DNA from: Hyposmocoma kahamanoa
Taxonomy: Eukaryota > Arthropoda > Insecta > Lepidoptera > Cosmopterigidae
DNA: 64,000 nt
Reading direction: 5' to 3'
Assembly: GCF_003589595.1 (NCBI RefSeq)
Contig: NW_020656077.1
Span: forward strand, 9,633,035 to 9,697,034
This document shows, piece by piece, positions 30,861 to 42,054 of the stretch (the first letter of the stretch is position 1; each line of letters opens with the position of its first letter). The notes under the pieces were generated by a model. That model saw only the letters and a list, made by a program, of their open reading frames with translations, was not told the DNA's origin and searched no databases. The translations under genes were made by a program, and so were the position numbers.

Positions 30861-32038
30861 GGGCGCACTATAAGTTTCCGGAACTGGCCATTTACATAAA
30901 GAATATTAAAAAGTAACTACAACATTCGAAATCTTTGGCTGTAGAATACAGTTTGTTTCATCTGACTGTCAGTTGTTTTTACATTGTGGCGTCATTTTAG
31001 AAAATGGTTGTCTACATCTCCATGGATTTAACTCAAGAAAATTTTCGTATTATGATTTTCTACGACTTTAAGTGTAATTTAACAGCGCAGCGGTTTGGCG
31101 ATGAAGCACTATGCAAGACGACTATTTATTTTATACCTGGTTTGAAGAATTCAAACGCGGTCGTGTGAATCTCACTGACGAATTTCGTGATGGTCGCCCG
31201 ACCACTGCTGTGAACCACAAAAACATCGATGCTGTGCGCCGTATGATCACAAGAGACAGGCATGTGACATACCATGAGATTCGGGCATCTTTAGGCATAG
31301 GCATGAGTTAAAAACTATCAACGCTAAACAAACATTTGGGTGTGAAAAACTTGAGCTCTCGACGGATCCCACACAATTTGACTGAGGCTCACAAAACGGA
31401 TCGCGTCACTTGGTGCAAAGCCATGCTTACCAGATTCAATGAAGGGGCGTCAAAGTTGGTGTGGGACATAGTAACAGGTGACAAAACATGGATTTATAGT
31501 TTCAATCCCATAACAACGCAGCAATCGAGCGTATGGGTTTTTCGAGATGAGCCGAAACCAACCAAAGTGGCGCGAGTGCAAAGTGTCTCTAAGCGGATGA
31601 TTGCTTCTTTTTTTAAATAAAACTGGATACTTGGCTACTGTTGCTTTGGAGAAACGTTGATTGGTACACGACCATTTGTTTGCCGGAAGTTATTGACAAA
31701 CTCCGTAAAAATAACCGTAAACGCCGTATCATCGTGCACCACGATAATGCCAGTTCTCACACGGCCAGACAGACAAATGAATTTTTGAAGGTGAATAACG
31801 TTGACATTATGAGCCATCCCGCGTACAGTCCCGGCCTGGCACCTTGTGACTTTTATTTATTTCCAAAAATTAAGAACCAGTTACGCGGTCAACGATTTTC
31901 ATCACCTGAAGAGGGTGTCGAAGAGTATGAAAAATATGTTTCAGAGATTGTCACGGATGAGTGGCATAAACAATATATTCATTTCTGACCATTTATACAA
32001 TTTTTTTCTTATTCATTCCGGAAACTTATAGTGCGCCA
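30861..32038 (+). mobile_element. second mariner, degraded full-length copy
   Basis: The left end GGGCGCACTATAAGTTTCCG and the right end CGGAAACTTATAGTGCGCC are inverted repeats. A TA precedes the left end; the right TA has decayed to CA. The length (about 1.18 kb) is close to a full mariner. Its transposase is unrelated at close range to the one at 1.2 kb. Confidence 0.85.
31003..31987 (+). pseudogene. mariner transposase, interrupted
   Basis: The N-terminus begins MVVYISMDLTQENFRIMI at 31003. It then loses a segment and shifts frame, continues at 31111-31311 (HTH part, EFKRGRVNLTDEFRDGRPTT), after a stop at 31336-31620 (LVWDIVTGDKTWIYSFNP, first acidic residue in TGDKTWI) and after another break at 31641-31988 (RRIIVHHDNASSHTARQT; SPGLAPCDFYLFP). 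The spacing between the last two acidic residues is 34, so it is DD34D. At least three frame breaks make it inactive. A sister copy is at 44.65 kb. Confidence 0.85.
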
Positions 32039-33414
32039 CACGTATTATTATTTTTTAAGAAATGAAATCTAATTAACTACGAAAAGTAATGGAACAAAGG
32101 TCGTTGTTTATAAATGTTATTAATATAGTCCTAGGAAGCTGCAAGTACTTTGCAAGTAACTCTGTATTTTGCATATGAAAAAAATTCAAAAATAATATAC
32201 AACGTATTTACATAACTGTCCGAGAAGATCTGCAACCATTCACTGCAAAAGCATACAATGCACAGCGCACGACAAAGGCGTTAAACGATGGAATTCTAAC
32301 AAAAGTTAAACAGGAAATGCCGTAGTTCATGCAGGAAATGCGATGTCAAAGGGGCGAGCGCCGCTTGTAATTAAGGCACAGATTGCAGTAGCGCTGAAGT
32401 GATCCGTACTCGACTGTTTCCGGCTGTTAATTCGGGGTGAACAAATCCAGGTCGCCAGTGTACCGTTCCCAATTCCAATATGGGAAGCGCACACGCTCTT
32501 CCCTAGCTCAACATGGCCAAGCGATCCAAAAGGCGCAAACCGATATCGAGCAAAACCACAGACATACTAAATAGATACCGCAAGTACCGCGCTCTTTATC
32601 AAAAACCACGCGTGTCACATTTTTTGTACCTCCGATGACGTCACAAGCACTATTTAGTGATGGAAAACGTTGGAAACGTAATTGATTGATTCGAAAACGC
32701 GGACGCAGCACGTATCTAGAATAATGATCCAAGTATTTATTGATTATAAGAAGCCGTGAAATATTAATATAGTAAAATAATAGCAGAATAACATAATTAA
32801 GTCCTTTATTTAAGTGTGTTGTGAAAAAAAAAAAAAAAAAAAACGTTGCTCCGAAAATCGAATAAAAAACAACAACAAACTTTACAGAATATTTTTATAA
32901 CTTTTCTCTTTGTTTCCTAAGTCGATCAGAATCGAGAACTATGTTGCATCAAGTGAACATCACTAATCGCAAAATTTGATAATGTACCACAAAACTGAAT
33001 GGTTTGTTTATACAAAAGTATCGCCCGTTCGATATTCATGGCCTATTGAAGTGTACCGCACCAAGTAAGAGCCGCAATGTATCACGAATCAAGCGGCACA
33101 CACTTGTTTGTATATTTGTTTTCTCGAAATTCAAAATGAAAATAATCGATTTTAATATGAATTATGCAAATATTCTGATTACAAAATTACATAAAGTGTG
33201 TAAGGAAACGTCCCTGTTTATTTATCTTCTCACAGCTGTGGGGCTTTTGTAGTTTGTTATGGCATAATTAGGTATTTTTCACGTTTTCGACTGATATCTA
33301 ACTACATTAACAGCCGGGCGCGTTCTGGAGCGTAGCAGCGGTAAGCGGTAACTAAGTGTTTATAACTTACATTGGGCACTCGAAGTAGGTACACTTGCGG
33401 CGTCTATTTAGATC
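32039..33414. other. unassigned stretch with poly-A tract
   Basis: Contains an A run at about 32824-32842. Otherwise no gene, RNA or shared repeat was recognised in about 1.4 kb. Confidence 0.4.
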
Positions 33415-33640
33415 ACAGAACAATACGTACAGTAGAAGTGGTTAGTTAGCGTCTGATACGTGCCAAGTATAGGTCTCGGAAGACCTATCTGAGCTCAGAC
33501 CGCCATTTTAGTTTTGTATGGTATTGTTGTGTCTCTAAAATCCTAAAAAACTGCCTTATTGTGCTGTTTTGGAGTGTAAAAATGACAGCCGTACCAGAAA
33601 TATTATCCGTGGTTGTATTTGCTACTGTAATGAGGGGTAG
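33415..33640 (+). pseudogene. THAP-like zinc-finger exon relic, copy b
   Basis: At 33554-33640 the plus strand reads PYCAVLECKNDSRTRNIIRG then CICYCNEG and a stop. C-AV-x2-CKN-x-S is the usual start of a THAP domain; the start codon seems mutated (AAACTGCC where ATGCC would be expected). The upstream sequence is shared with the relic at 5.8 kb (ACAGAACAATA, CAGTAGAA, GAGCTCAGACCGCCATTTT). No second half of the domain follows. Confidence 0.5.
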
Positions 33641-33896
33641 CTCAGATTGCGTTACGAGAGGTACTTCTAACAATATAAACCGGGATCATCTTAAGAACTT
33701 TGGTTTATTTCACGTTTTTTTTACATAGTTTATCGTTTTGGGTTACAGATCCATAATCTTATATGTCAAGATCTTCTGTTTTCTTAACATTCTAAATACA
33801 AAACTATAATCATTACCTATGTTCAGCCAGCAATTCTACTCATAGAGTAGAGCCTAGTCTACATCCCTCTTCCTCACAGCTGAAGGGGTGAATATC
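33641..33896. other. unassigned stretch
   Basis: Nothing recognised. Confidence 0.3.
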
Positions 33897-33918
33897 CCTA
33901 ATAATAATAATAATAATA
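33897..33918. repeat. TAA microsatellite, left side
   Basis: Seven TAA units directly precede the retrotransposon end; a second TAA run follows it at about 34268-34283. Confidence 0.9.
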
Positions 33919-34263
33919 AAAGCTGAAACCGAGAAACGCCGGAAGTATCTCGACCTGGCGCACGAGATCACCGACATGTGGGATGTGGCCTCCACTGAAA
34001 TAATCCCAATTGTTTTGTCCGCAAATGGGTTAATTCCAGTCAGCCTTTCTAACAGCTTGAGGCGGTTGGATTTCTGTGGCGTGTCGCTTCCAGCACAAAT
34101 GCAGAAGGCGGTCCTGCTCGATACGGCACGTATTGTTCGCCGATTCTTGGACCTGAGTCCCTGACCCCGGCCGACTGTGCCATTGCCGGGAAATACCGCC
34201 TCTCCCATTTAAAAATTCAAAATTAATTTTTTAGGCCTTGGGAGAGGCGAGAGTTTAAAATAA
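33919..34263 (+). pseudogene. Dong/R4-like retrotransposon 3' end in TAA repeats
   Basis: The plus-strand frame to the stop at 34162-34164 contains EKRRKYLDLAHEITDMWDVA, EIIPIVLSANGLIPVSLSNS and QKAVLLDTARIVRRFLDLSP, the C-terminal tail typical of R2/R4-type non-LTR elements. A 3' untranslated part of about 100 bp follows. The fragment is framed by TAA runs on both sides. Dong elements of Bombyx, an R4-group element, are known to insert into TAA repeats, so this is probably a 5'-truncated Dong-like copy. The family is inferred from tail motifs and target. Confidence 0.65.
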
Positions 34264-34264
34264 A

Positions 34265-34975
34265 TACGATAATAATAATAATAATTCATTTATTTGTGAA
34301 AACACAGGTTACAGAGCTGACATGTACAAAATAAGTATAGTTTCACTGTGTCCGGCCAAATATTAGGCATACAAATGTTGAAAGTTATGTTCACTCACAT
34401 GCACTTCACTACTTAATTTACTAAACCAGATGTGTCCAATATTATTCATTTTAGTAATAATTTAGTAATAATTTAAATTTGATATAAATGTACATGTTAA
34501 TTTTAATGTCAAGAAAATGATATAATAGTATGAATGATGTCACAATTAATACATAGATGTCAAAAATTAACTAAAGATTTTAGTGATTTATCATTCAAAA
34601 ATTCGGACACTGTATAGTACATTTTATTGTGCAATAATTTATTTAACCTTTTTTTAAATCGCATAATGTTTTTCTCAGTTCTTAGTACCTCTGGTAAGGT
34701 ATTGTAAATTTTTGGAGCCATTACAAAAATACTTTTTTGCATGAATGTAGTTTTACATGCTTTCAAACAAAGATGGTCATACCGTCTTGGCTTCAGATTT
34801 CGTATGAACAAGTGTGGGTTCATTCGGACGTACACAGCAGTTTCATATATATAAAGTGATGGAACAGTCAGTAATTGAAGGTCTTTAAAATATGGTTTGC
34901 AGCTATCTGTTCTCTTCAGTCGACAAATGCTGGTGCTGGCCCTAGCTGGTGCTCTACCTATGATAGGCAACTTAC
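34265..34975 (-). pseudogene. 5'-truncated non-LTR retrotransposon, 3' end
   Basis: The minus-strand frame 34970-34560 contains LLTVPSLYIYETAVYVRMNP, KSIFVMAPKIYNTLPEVLRT and FKKRLNKLLHNKMYYTVSEF, a jockey/CR1-like C-terminal region. The 3' untranslated region ends in AATAAATGAATTATTATTAT. It lies tail to tail with the Dong-like fragment and shares the TAA/TTA run. Confidence 0.7.
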
Positions 34976-36567
34976 ATCGGTGATCAGCCTTTACTACAGG
35001 CTAGCCACACACTGCTCGGAAGCTATCATCTTACCAACACTACCATGGGGGTCCTATTTTAATAAATGCAATATGGTCGCTTCTTGTTTGGAGAACTAAA
35101 TTAATAACTAATTCGTCGTCGTTCAGCAATTAACCGCTAGATGGCAGAACATTGATTGAAACTTCAGTATAATGTCAAAACGTCGTAACTTGTAATAATA
35201 GGTATTGATGGTATAGAACTTTCAACGATATGCCAACAGGGTAAAGTTTAAATTATATTAACAATCCTGAATTTGTTATTTCTTTTTAAATTTGAAACTA
35301 CGACCAATCAATAACAACATTTTGTAGTGTTTCAAATTTCAAATTAAGAATGTGTGAGTTTTGGCGACATTGGTTGTGATAATAAACGAGGCTACCTTTG
35401 TTTTTTTTCTTCCGTGATTTAGATATGTCTGGGACCAAAACGGTTTTGTGATAACGTCTTAATATTGATATTTTCTGTCACCCGATGAAGAATAATAGAT
35501 TGTATTGTGTTTACAATAATTGAACTGAATTCCATAGAGGGAAAAAACATTACGACAAGAATTTACAAGTAAAATGAATTGTAGAAGACGCGACTCTTTT
35601 AAAAAACTCTTGGTAATTAACAGACGTTCAGTGGAAACGAGCGTGTTAAAATGTGAATATATTTAGTGAGCAGTTTCTGTGAATTTAAATAGCTTTATGA
35701 GACTGATGTTCCAATTTATGTGACAATAACCATTTACGTACATTATGATGTCAAATGCAAAGTTGCTTTAAAAATAAATAGAAAGAAACAAAATGATTCT
35801 TTTAATGCGATGCAGCGCTTATAACGTATCTGCCATATCCGATGTTGTAGCAGAGTATGCTGCCCTCCTAGTCATAAACAACGCATTTGTATTTAGGTCA
35901 ATTTCGACGTATTGCCACCTAAAGTATTTTTTCTTTAAAAAATGTCCATTACACTAATTTTGCTCATGAATTAAACTAAAACTTAATAAGATATAAAAAA
36001 ATCCGCTTCCAAGAGGTCAGATACCGTTTCGCTGATTTCAGACATGTTAATAACTCAATTTCGCTAAAAATGTCGATTACGTTGTTTTTGATAAGGACGG
36101 CAGTATGACGTACGATAGTCGTACGTTTGTTTGCATTTAATTTTAATTTACAATTAAATGTAATACCTTTATTTCATAGGTGTAGTTGGCGAAATCTTAT
36201 TTGCACCGAATCGTCTTTTCGCTTCATCTTGTAAAGTACAATAGGACAAAAGAGTGAGCCTTCTCGGTACCGCGCGTGCCATCTGTGTAGTGCGAACAAC
36301 TAGTTTAAACACTTTTACGCATTAGCACTTCATTTCAAACTTGGCCATCTTTATGCGAAACTGACTTTGTTGAATTACTAAGAAAAGATTCGGCAGTCGG
36401 TTTTTTCTGGTACTGCTTAGAGGTTTAAAAAAATGGCCTGATTACTAAAGAAATAATTCAATACTAGAATTCAGAAGAAGCATGCTCGCGCCCATGACTC
36501 GTACGATGGACCAAGATCGTTAAGACCATGTACGCTTTGAGTACAATCTCACTCAGTACAAAGCACT
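34976..36567. other. unassigned stretch
   Basis: About 1.6 kb without a recognised gene or shared repeat. It may include more upstream, badly decayed sequence of the retrotransposon at its left. Confidence 0.35.
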
Positions 36568-36820
36568 AAAAAAACCGATCTCGAAAGTTCGAGGAATTAC
36601 ATCTATTTGCCAAGTTTTATTGAAAGCGGTTACCAGAAAGTGTAGTTTGCCACCCTAGGCGAGGGAATATTTTGTACTTTAAATACTGAGCCCTCTTTCC
36701 AACAAAAAATAATCATCAAAATCGTATCATAAATGTTGGAGTTATCGCGTTAAATACATACATTAAAAATAAAAAACATACATGGAGAACTTCCTCCTTA
36801 TTTTGAAGTCGGTTAAAAAG
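36568..36820 (-). repeat. family B repeat
   Basis: AACCGATCTCGAAAGTTCGA at the left, CCTCTTTCCAACAAAAAATA in the middle and TTTTGAAGTCGGTTAAAAAG at the right. Confidence 0.8.
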
Positions 36821-36989
36821 AAGTGCTAACGGTTTTATTACTTTACTGTAATAGAAAGGGTAAGTCGTTCCAAGAGATAACATTCATCGATGCAAAAGAT
36901 ATTTCTTCAACTATAAACAAATTATAAAAAGAAGTAAATTACGTCGCTAGTCCGCGAGCCGGATGAAAGTTAAATCTAAAACTTAAACT

Positions 36990-37062
36990 GCCTCTGTGGC
37001 CTGATGACAACTATCAGCAACATATAAGCTGGACTGCCATGTGTAATTTGTGGTTGTCTATG
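36990..37062 (+). repeat. family F SINE, rearranged fragment
   Basis: The tRNA head start AACTGCCTCTGTGGCCTGA is joined, after a deletion, to GTGTAATTTGTGGTTGTCTA of the SINE body. Confidence 0.6.
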
Positions 37063-37105
37063 TGCCGGCGCGTATAAAATACGCTGTGTACATAGGCTCT
37101 AACTT
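37063..37105 (+). repeat. family L MITE, right end only
   Basis: GCGCGTATAAAATACGCTGT then ACATAGGCTC matches the right end of the MITE at 55.3 kb. It directly abuts the SINE fragment. Confidence 0.5.
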
Positions 37106-37703
37106 ACGAAAAGATTTCATAAACATGCAACCCATATTATACCCATTATTACTGTTTGAGTAACCATAAAATATTCGTCAATATCAGAAAAGTTTTAGTG
37201 CACCTGTTTATCTGAGACTTGTTCATCTGAGACCTGTTTATCTAGAATTCCAAAACTTCTGCAAACGCGAGCACTAGCACTGTGGAAACTTTGTCAGCGA
37301 TGTAACAATAGTTAATAGCCGTCCGCGCAAGATCACGTGCAGTAAGCAATGGTTCGTTTCAAGACTGGCCGCGCGCGCGCACCCGCACCACGTCTCAATT
37401 GACGGGATCGTCTATACTGTAACCAAATTGATTTGGCTACTATATTACGTGTTATCTGTTACCGTTTGTAAGAATAAAGAAATTAATGATAAAAAAATAT
37501 TGCTCTTGGATATATAGGAAATGAGGATCTGCATCGTGACTTGTATATTGAGTCTGTAAATAAGGTGCGCCGAAGTTCACGAACATAGATTTCATCTTAG
37601 AATAATAACGCATAGAAACCTAGCCCGCACACGCTAGTGAGGCAAATTGAAGCGCTCCCAAAAGGCCTACACACCGCGAACACCTCAAGAATTTTAGCTA
37701 AAA
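37106..37703. other. possible upstream region of THAP relic
   Basis: No repeat or gene recognised; GC-rich tract GCGCGCGCGCACCCGCACC at about 37370. Confidence 0.3.
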
Positions 37704-37826
37704 ATGACGAAATGTGCGGTAAATGAGTGTAAAAATACGTCAGACAAACATAAAATAGATACTAACATCGCATTCCACAAGGAAGTAACGCGTTTCAACT
37801 TGTATTTTTATATAAATATTCACTAA
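37704..37826 (+). CDS. THAP zinc-finger N-terminal exon (40 codons)
   Basis: ATG opens MTKCAVNECKNTSDKHKIDT then NIAFHKEVTRFNLY, with a stop at 37824. The C-x4-C pair, the KNTS that follows and the later FHK (for FH-FP) are in the order and spacing of a THAP DNA-binding domain, as found in transcription regulators and P-element-type transposases. The second zinc pair (C-x2-H) and the AVPTIF-type end are absent, so either an intron begins near the end (no clean GT donor seen before the stop) or this is a relic. Better preserved than the two relics at 5.9 and 33.5 kb, and its upstream sequence differs from theirs. Confidence 0.5.
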   Translation: MTKCAVNECKNTSDKHKIDTNIAFHKEVTRFNLYFYINIH

Positions 37827-38187
37827 AACCGAAAATTAACGTACTACTAAAACTAGCCTACATGAATTTGATTTTTGCCTCACTTGTGACAGTTCTTTGA
37901 TATGAAACTATCATTCTATGCGTTAATTATTCTAAGGATTTCATCATCACGTGAACATAGAGGCTATACAGCTACTAGACAATACAAATATAGTGCGTAG
38001 ACTACAAAATAACTAAACTTTTTGAGTTAGTGTAGTCAATCATAGCGAATAAAATAAATATTAGTGCCAATGTTAATTAGACTATGAACACATGAACAAA
38101 GTGTCTTTGTCCCTAAGTAATATTAAAATATATTTTGTCGACGGATATTTTTTTAAATTTATAAAGCTTTTTATAACAAATTTAAAA
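37827..38187. other. unassigned stretch
   Basis: Nothing recognised. Confidence 0.3.
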
Positions 38188-38368
38188 AAAACTTGAGGTT
38201 GCTCAATAGTTCGCGGTATTACATCTATTTGCCAAGTTTTATTGGAATCGGTTACCGGAAAGTACACGAAACCGGATTCATCATTAGAGGTGGAATATTT
38301 TCTTCTAATTTAAATGAAACCAATAGTGAAGTACTTTCTTTCCAACAAAAAAAGAATCATCAAAATCT
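38188..38368 (-). repeat. family B repeat, partial
   Basis: ATTACATCTATTTGCCAAGT, GAGGTGGAATATTTTCTTC, TTTCTTTCCAACAAAAAAAG then AATCATCAAAATC; the end is replaced by another repeat. Confidence 0.75.
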
Positions 38369-38369
38369 C

Positions 38370-38455
38370 AACAGGGAAGATGGTTTCTCCGTACCACCAG
38401 TTTGGGATCCATTATTTCCTCTAATGAAAAATCCCAAACAGACATAAGACTGCAG
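38370..38455 (+). repeat. repeat shared with 8.56 kb
   Basis: GGGAAGATGGTTTCTC, TTTCCTCTAATGAAAAATC, AGACATAAGACTGCAGTA as at 8562-8640. Confidence 0.55.
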
Positions 38456-38559
38456 TACTAATTAATATGTTTTAGTTTATTCTAATTTCTATTAATAATT
38501 AATAATAAATTAAACTTAATAAAATTCATTCAATAAAATAATTTGTAAAACTTAATGTA

Positions 38560-38785
38560 TCGTAAATTGGAATGTTTTCTTTGTAAAATTAAAAATAAGG
38601 TATTTAATTAATAACTATTGTAACTATAGTGAAAAAATAGGGTGGTTTGCATCAATATTAGACATAACCTCAGTCAACCGTGACCATGGGACCTGTAAAG
38701 GGCCCGAAACGTCGGTTTGTTTGAAAAAACAAATATACGCGATTTAAATCCGGAAAAATAGTTTCATTTCCTATCATCAAAATCG
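38560..38785 (+). repeat. family D repeat, fullest copy
   Basis: AATTAATAACTATTGTAACT, ATAGTGAAAAAATAGGGTGG, CCGTGACCATGGGACCTGTA, AAGGGCCCGAAACGTCGG and ACAAATATACGCGATTTAAA in order. Confidence 0.75.
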
Positions 38786-38829
38786 TTTCACAAATGTTAC
38801 CGCGTACCATACGTACAAATTTTATTTAA

Positions 38830-38858
38830 TTCCATAGGTAAAAATTTTACCTATGGAA
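38830..38858. repeat. 29-bp perfect palindrome
   Basis: TTCCATAGGTAAAA, one A, then TTTTACCTATGGAA. Each arm equals the 3'-terminal sequence of the retrotransposon family seen at 51.42 and 11.77 kb, so two ends may be joined head to head here. Confidence 0.85.
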
Positions 38859-39074
38859 TAAATGATTATTTGGCCTTGACTGTGCCTGTAATAAGCATAA
38901 GCGAGACTATACAAATCTAGAAAGCTCGGACCCACTTCGGATGTCACTTGTGCACTAAGTCCGATACGAATCCTAGAAAATACGAATACCGCTTGTACAC
39001 CTAGAGATAAACTGATCCCTGTGACATTTCGGACCGTCATTTCTCGGATTCGGAACTGGGGGTCTACTCTCGAT
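38859..39074. other. unassigned stretch
   Basis: Nothing recognised; the minus-strand frame across it has no domain. Confidence 0.3.
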
Positions 39075-39168
39075 CTCCGTCCGAAACAATTGCTGCCAAA
39101 TAAGCAATATTGACCAAATGAAAAGACGCGTGATGCGAATGAAGCTTCATATTTGATACTTGTCTTTT
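39075..39168 (+). repeat. family K fragment
   Basis: GTCCGAAACAATTGCTGCCA, AATAAGCAATATTGACC and TGATGCGAATGAAGCTTCAT then ACTTGTCTTTT match the left flank of the element at 14.5 kb (14488-14705). Cut off by family B. Confidence 0.65.
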
Positions 39169-39171
39169 TAA

Positions 39172-39618
39172 CCGACTTCAAAAAAGGAGGAGATTCTCAA
39201 TTCGACTGTATGTTCGTTTTTTGTGTTTTGTTTTTTTTTGTATGTATGTTACGCGATAATTCCGGTATTTGTGAACCGATTTTCATGATTCTTTTTTTGT
39301 TGGAAAGGGGGTATTTCCATAGTGGTCCCATTTCAATTTGAAGAAAATCATCCACCTCAAAGGGTGGCTGTTCACGCATGAAGATTCATTTTTATAAACA
39401 GCGCCTAACTTTAATTTAGGAGCAATTACTTTTAGCAATTATTTAGTTGATTTTGCTATTTCATCAATTCAAGGCGTTTTTCCCTCGATATACTTTGAGT
39501 AGTGTCGTAGTGAGAACCTATTTTTATTATCTCCAGTATCAAGTCCTGTATAGTGGCGAACTAGGGGATATTTCAATGAAACTTAGCAAATAGACGTAAT
39601 TCCACGTACTTTTGCTTT
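39172..39618 (+). repeat. family B repeat, long form
   Basis: Starts AACCGACTTCAAAAAAGGAG and ends near AGACGTAATTCCACGTACTT. Between the usual short-form core and the end it carries about 200 bp extra (GCGCCTAACTTTAATTTAGG to GTATAGTGGCGAACTAGGGG). The same long form lies in reverse at 55.97-56.40 kb. Confidence 0.85.
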
Positions 39619-40104
39619 GCTTGGCTGCCACTAAATTTACAAATCAAAATTAAAAAATGCTAGTTTTAAAAACCTTCATAGGACAACGCTAATTAACAAT
39701 GACAACTTACTCCTACAGCTATAATTATATTCACATTCGCTCATGCACTTACATGTCAAACAGGTTATTTTAGATGCACTATATACACTTTACTATGTAC
39801 ATTATTATTGTCAATGTATATATTTACGCATAGTTGTTATATTTTTGCTTTCAAATAACTAAATCCCTTTCGTTGGTCCTGACTGAAAACCAGCGCCTTA
39901 AGAAACTTTGGCATATGCCGAGTCAGTGCCGTTTTACTGCTATGACAATAATGTTATGTTTTTTCTGTATTTGTGTTACATCAGTGAATAAAGTGTTTAT
40001 CTATCTAACATACAATCATCAAAATACTACACCAAATACTTATAAAGGGTATTTTTTCATAATTCATAAATCATTTGTTTATGAAAACATAGAAGTTGAC
40101 ATGT
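39619..40104. other. unassigned stretch
   Basis: Nothing recognised. Confidence 0.3.
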
Positions 40105-40345
40105 AATAACCTAACCTTCGGTTAAAAAACCGACCTCAAAAGTCATTCACCCCCTAGTTTGCCACCCTTAAAGGTGGAATATTTTCTTGAAATTTAAATG
40201 GGACCACATCTGAGGTACCTTCTTTCCAACAAAAAAAGAATCATCAAAATTGGTTCACAAATGGCGCAGTTATCGCGTTACATACATACAAAAAAAAAAC
40301 ATAACGACGAATTGCGAACCTCCTCCTATTTTTAAAGTCGGTTAA
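40105..40345 (-). repeat. family B repeat, complete short form
   Basis: TAACCTAACCTTCGGTTAAA, AACCGACCTCAAAAGTCATT at the left and AACCTCCTCC then AAAGTCGGTTAAC at the right; nearly the same as 28060-28290. Confidence 0.85.
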
Positions 40346-40454
40346 CAAAATAAGTACTATTTTATAGTGTCCTGCCAAACCTTAGTATAGAAACATATGA
40401 ACTGCAGCAAACTAAAGTAAGTGTAACATGGTTATGAGTATAAAGATAGAATAT

Positions 40455-40640
40455 ACAGAAAAATTTTCGTCGACCGGGTGGGACATGAAACCACGTCCTT
40501 GCTGCACCGTAGCATTGCTCTAACCATCTGAGCCACGGAACCAGTTACTGAATCTTTGAAATTCTCCTATATGTTTTTGTGCTTGTCGTCTCTTTGGTTC
40601 TACCCCCGGCCCGTACTAATTATAGGCAAAATGAGTACAC
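40455..40640 (-). repeat. tRNA-related SINE (family G variant)
   Basis: The minus strand reads GGTTCCGTGGCTCAGATGGT then TAGAGC (A box) and GTGGTTTCATGTCCC (B box). Flanking leader and tail resemble 48.2-48.4 kb but are diverged. Confidence 0.7.
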
Positions 40641-42054
40641 GTGGGGTGAAAGCAATAATTTTAACATTCTATATACTTCCTTCGATCTTGATCTTTTCAA
40701 TACGTTGAAGTTTTATGGTTTACGTATTAAGTTATGTTTGTAACGATAGGTTAGTTAAATTGTGCGTTCTTATTAATATGTTTCTATTTGTGAGGATCTG
40801 TAATTGGCTCTCAGTTGTTACTATTATTATATAAGTTAGTTTTAAGCCAACAGGCCTTTAACATAAATAAATAAACAAATTAAAGATCTTTGTACTAACT
40901 TTTCGGCTAGTGACATCTAGTGAGAGATTTTTGAACAACCTTCTCTTTGCAGCCTTTGTATTCATAATCATAACAAAACTAGTCGAGTTATTTCACAAAA
41001 AATCTCAATAAATTAGTGTAATGTGTCTTTTTTTTAAGATTAATATTCTATTAATATTCACACGGCAAACAGGTGCCTAGAAACAAAATACCGCATATTA
41101 AAATAAAGAAAGATGTGTGAAGTGGAAGGCGATGGGAAAAAGGCGTAAAGTGTGTATGTAAAATAAAGAAATCATCAAACGCCAATGCGTGACGGGAGGA
41201 GCAGTACGTATATTAGTCAATTAGATCTAAATTGAACGTGCGGGCGCGCAGGCCGCGCAGCGAGCAACTCGTGCACCATCCACAGCGTATTTATAATCGA
41301 GGAATGCATTACCTATAATTTATGAGTTCACTGGACATAAAACTTACAAACGAAGTTGGGAGCTCGATGAGGCCAAACTATTTATCATTAGATTACGTAC
41401 TAACTGGGCTGTAAACGATAGTATTCCATTGGAGATAAATATCTTAACATTTTTTTTAGACAACCATACTAATTGCAACGAAATCGTCTCCTCATACAGC
41501 ACCTACAGTGTTTACCGCCAAAGCACCGAGGTGTCAATTGTTTTCTAGTTTCTAGTTCTTTAGCATTTACAAGAAAACAACGACTACGTACCAAGTCAAA
41601 AATCAAAAGTACTTTTTTGCAGTGCAGCATAATAAAAAAAAATTATTAATAATAAAAGAAAAATGTAAAATATATCTATGACTCAACTACAGAAGACCAT
41701 TAGAAGATCATTGTCCAATATTGTGATAATACACAAAAAAAGAGACAATATGCTATTAAAATTCATGAGCATAAATCACAAATTAAAATAACACCCGAGT
41801 CCCGGGAAGCTTGTTAAATAACCAATGTAAACGTTAGCGTCTGAATCGTTTGAGAGCCCTCTTTCACGGGGAAGTTCATAGCTATAATTATTTGGTTACA
41901 TTTGAGGAATATAGGCATATATGAAGTAATCCAGTGGTTCAATCTTTGACAAAATTGCTGTTTCATCCAAGATATCCAAGTCATAAATTTACAGAAATCT
42001 GCCAGGACGTGGAATCGATAACATTTAATTACTGGACCAAATATAGATTTCTCA
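40641..42054. other. unassigned stretch
   Basis: About 1.4 kb with no recognised gene or shared repeat. The frames at 41814-42212 look like chance or retroelement shadow. Confidence 0.35.

Noticed and set aside
38822..39181. 119-codon minus-strand frame, considered as possible RGS exon
   Set aside because: No RGS motifs, and it spans the palindromic retrotransposon end and family K.
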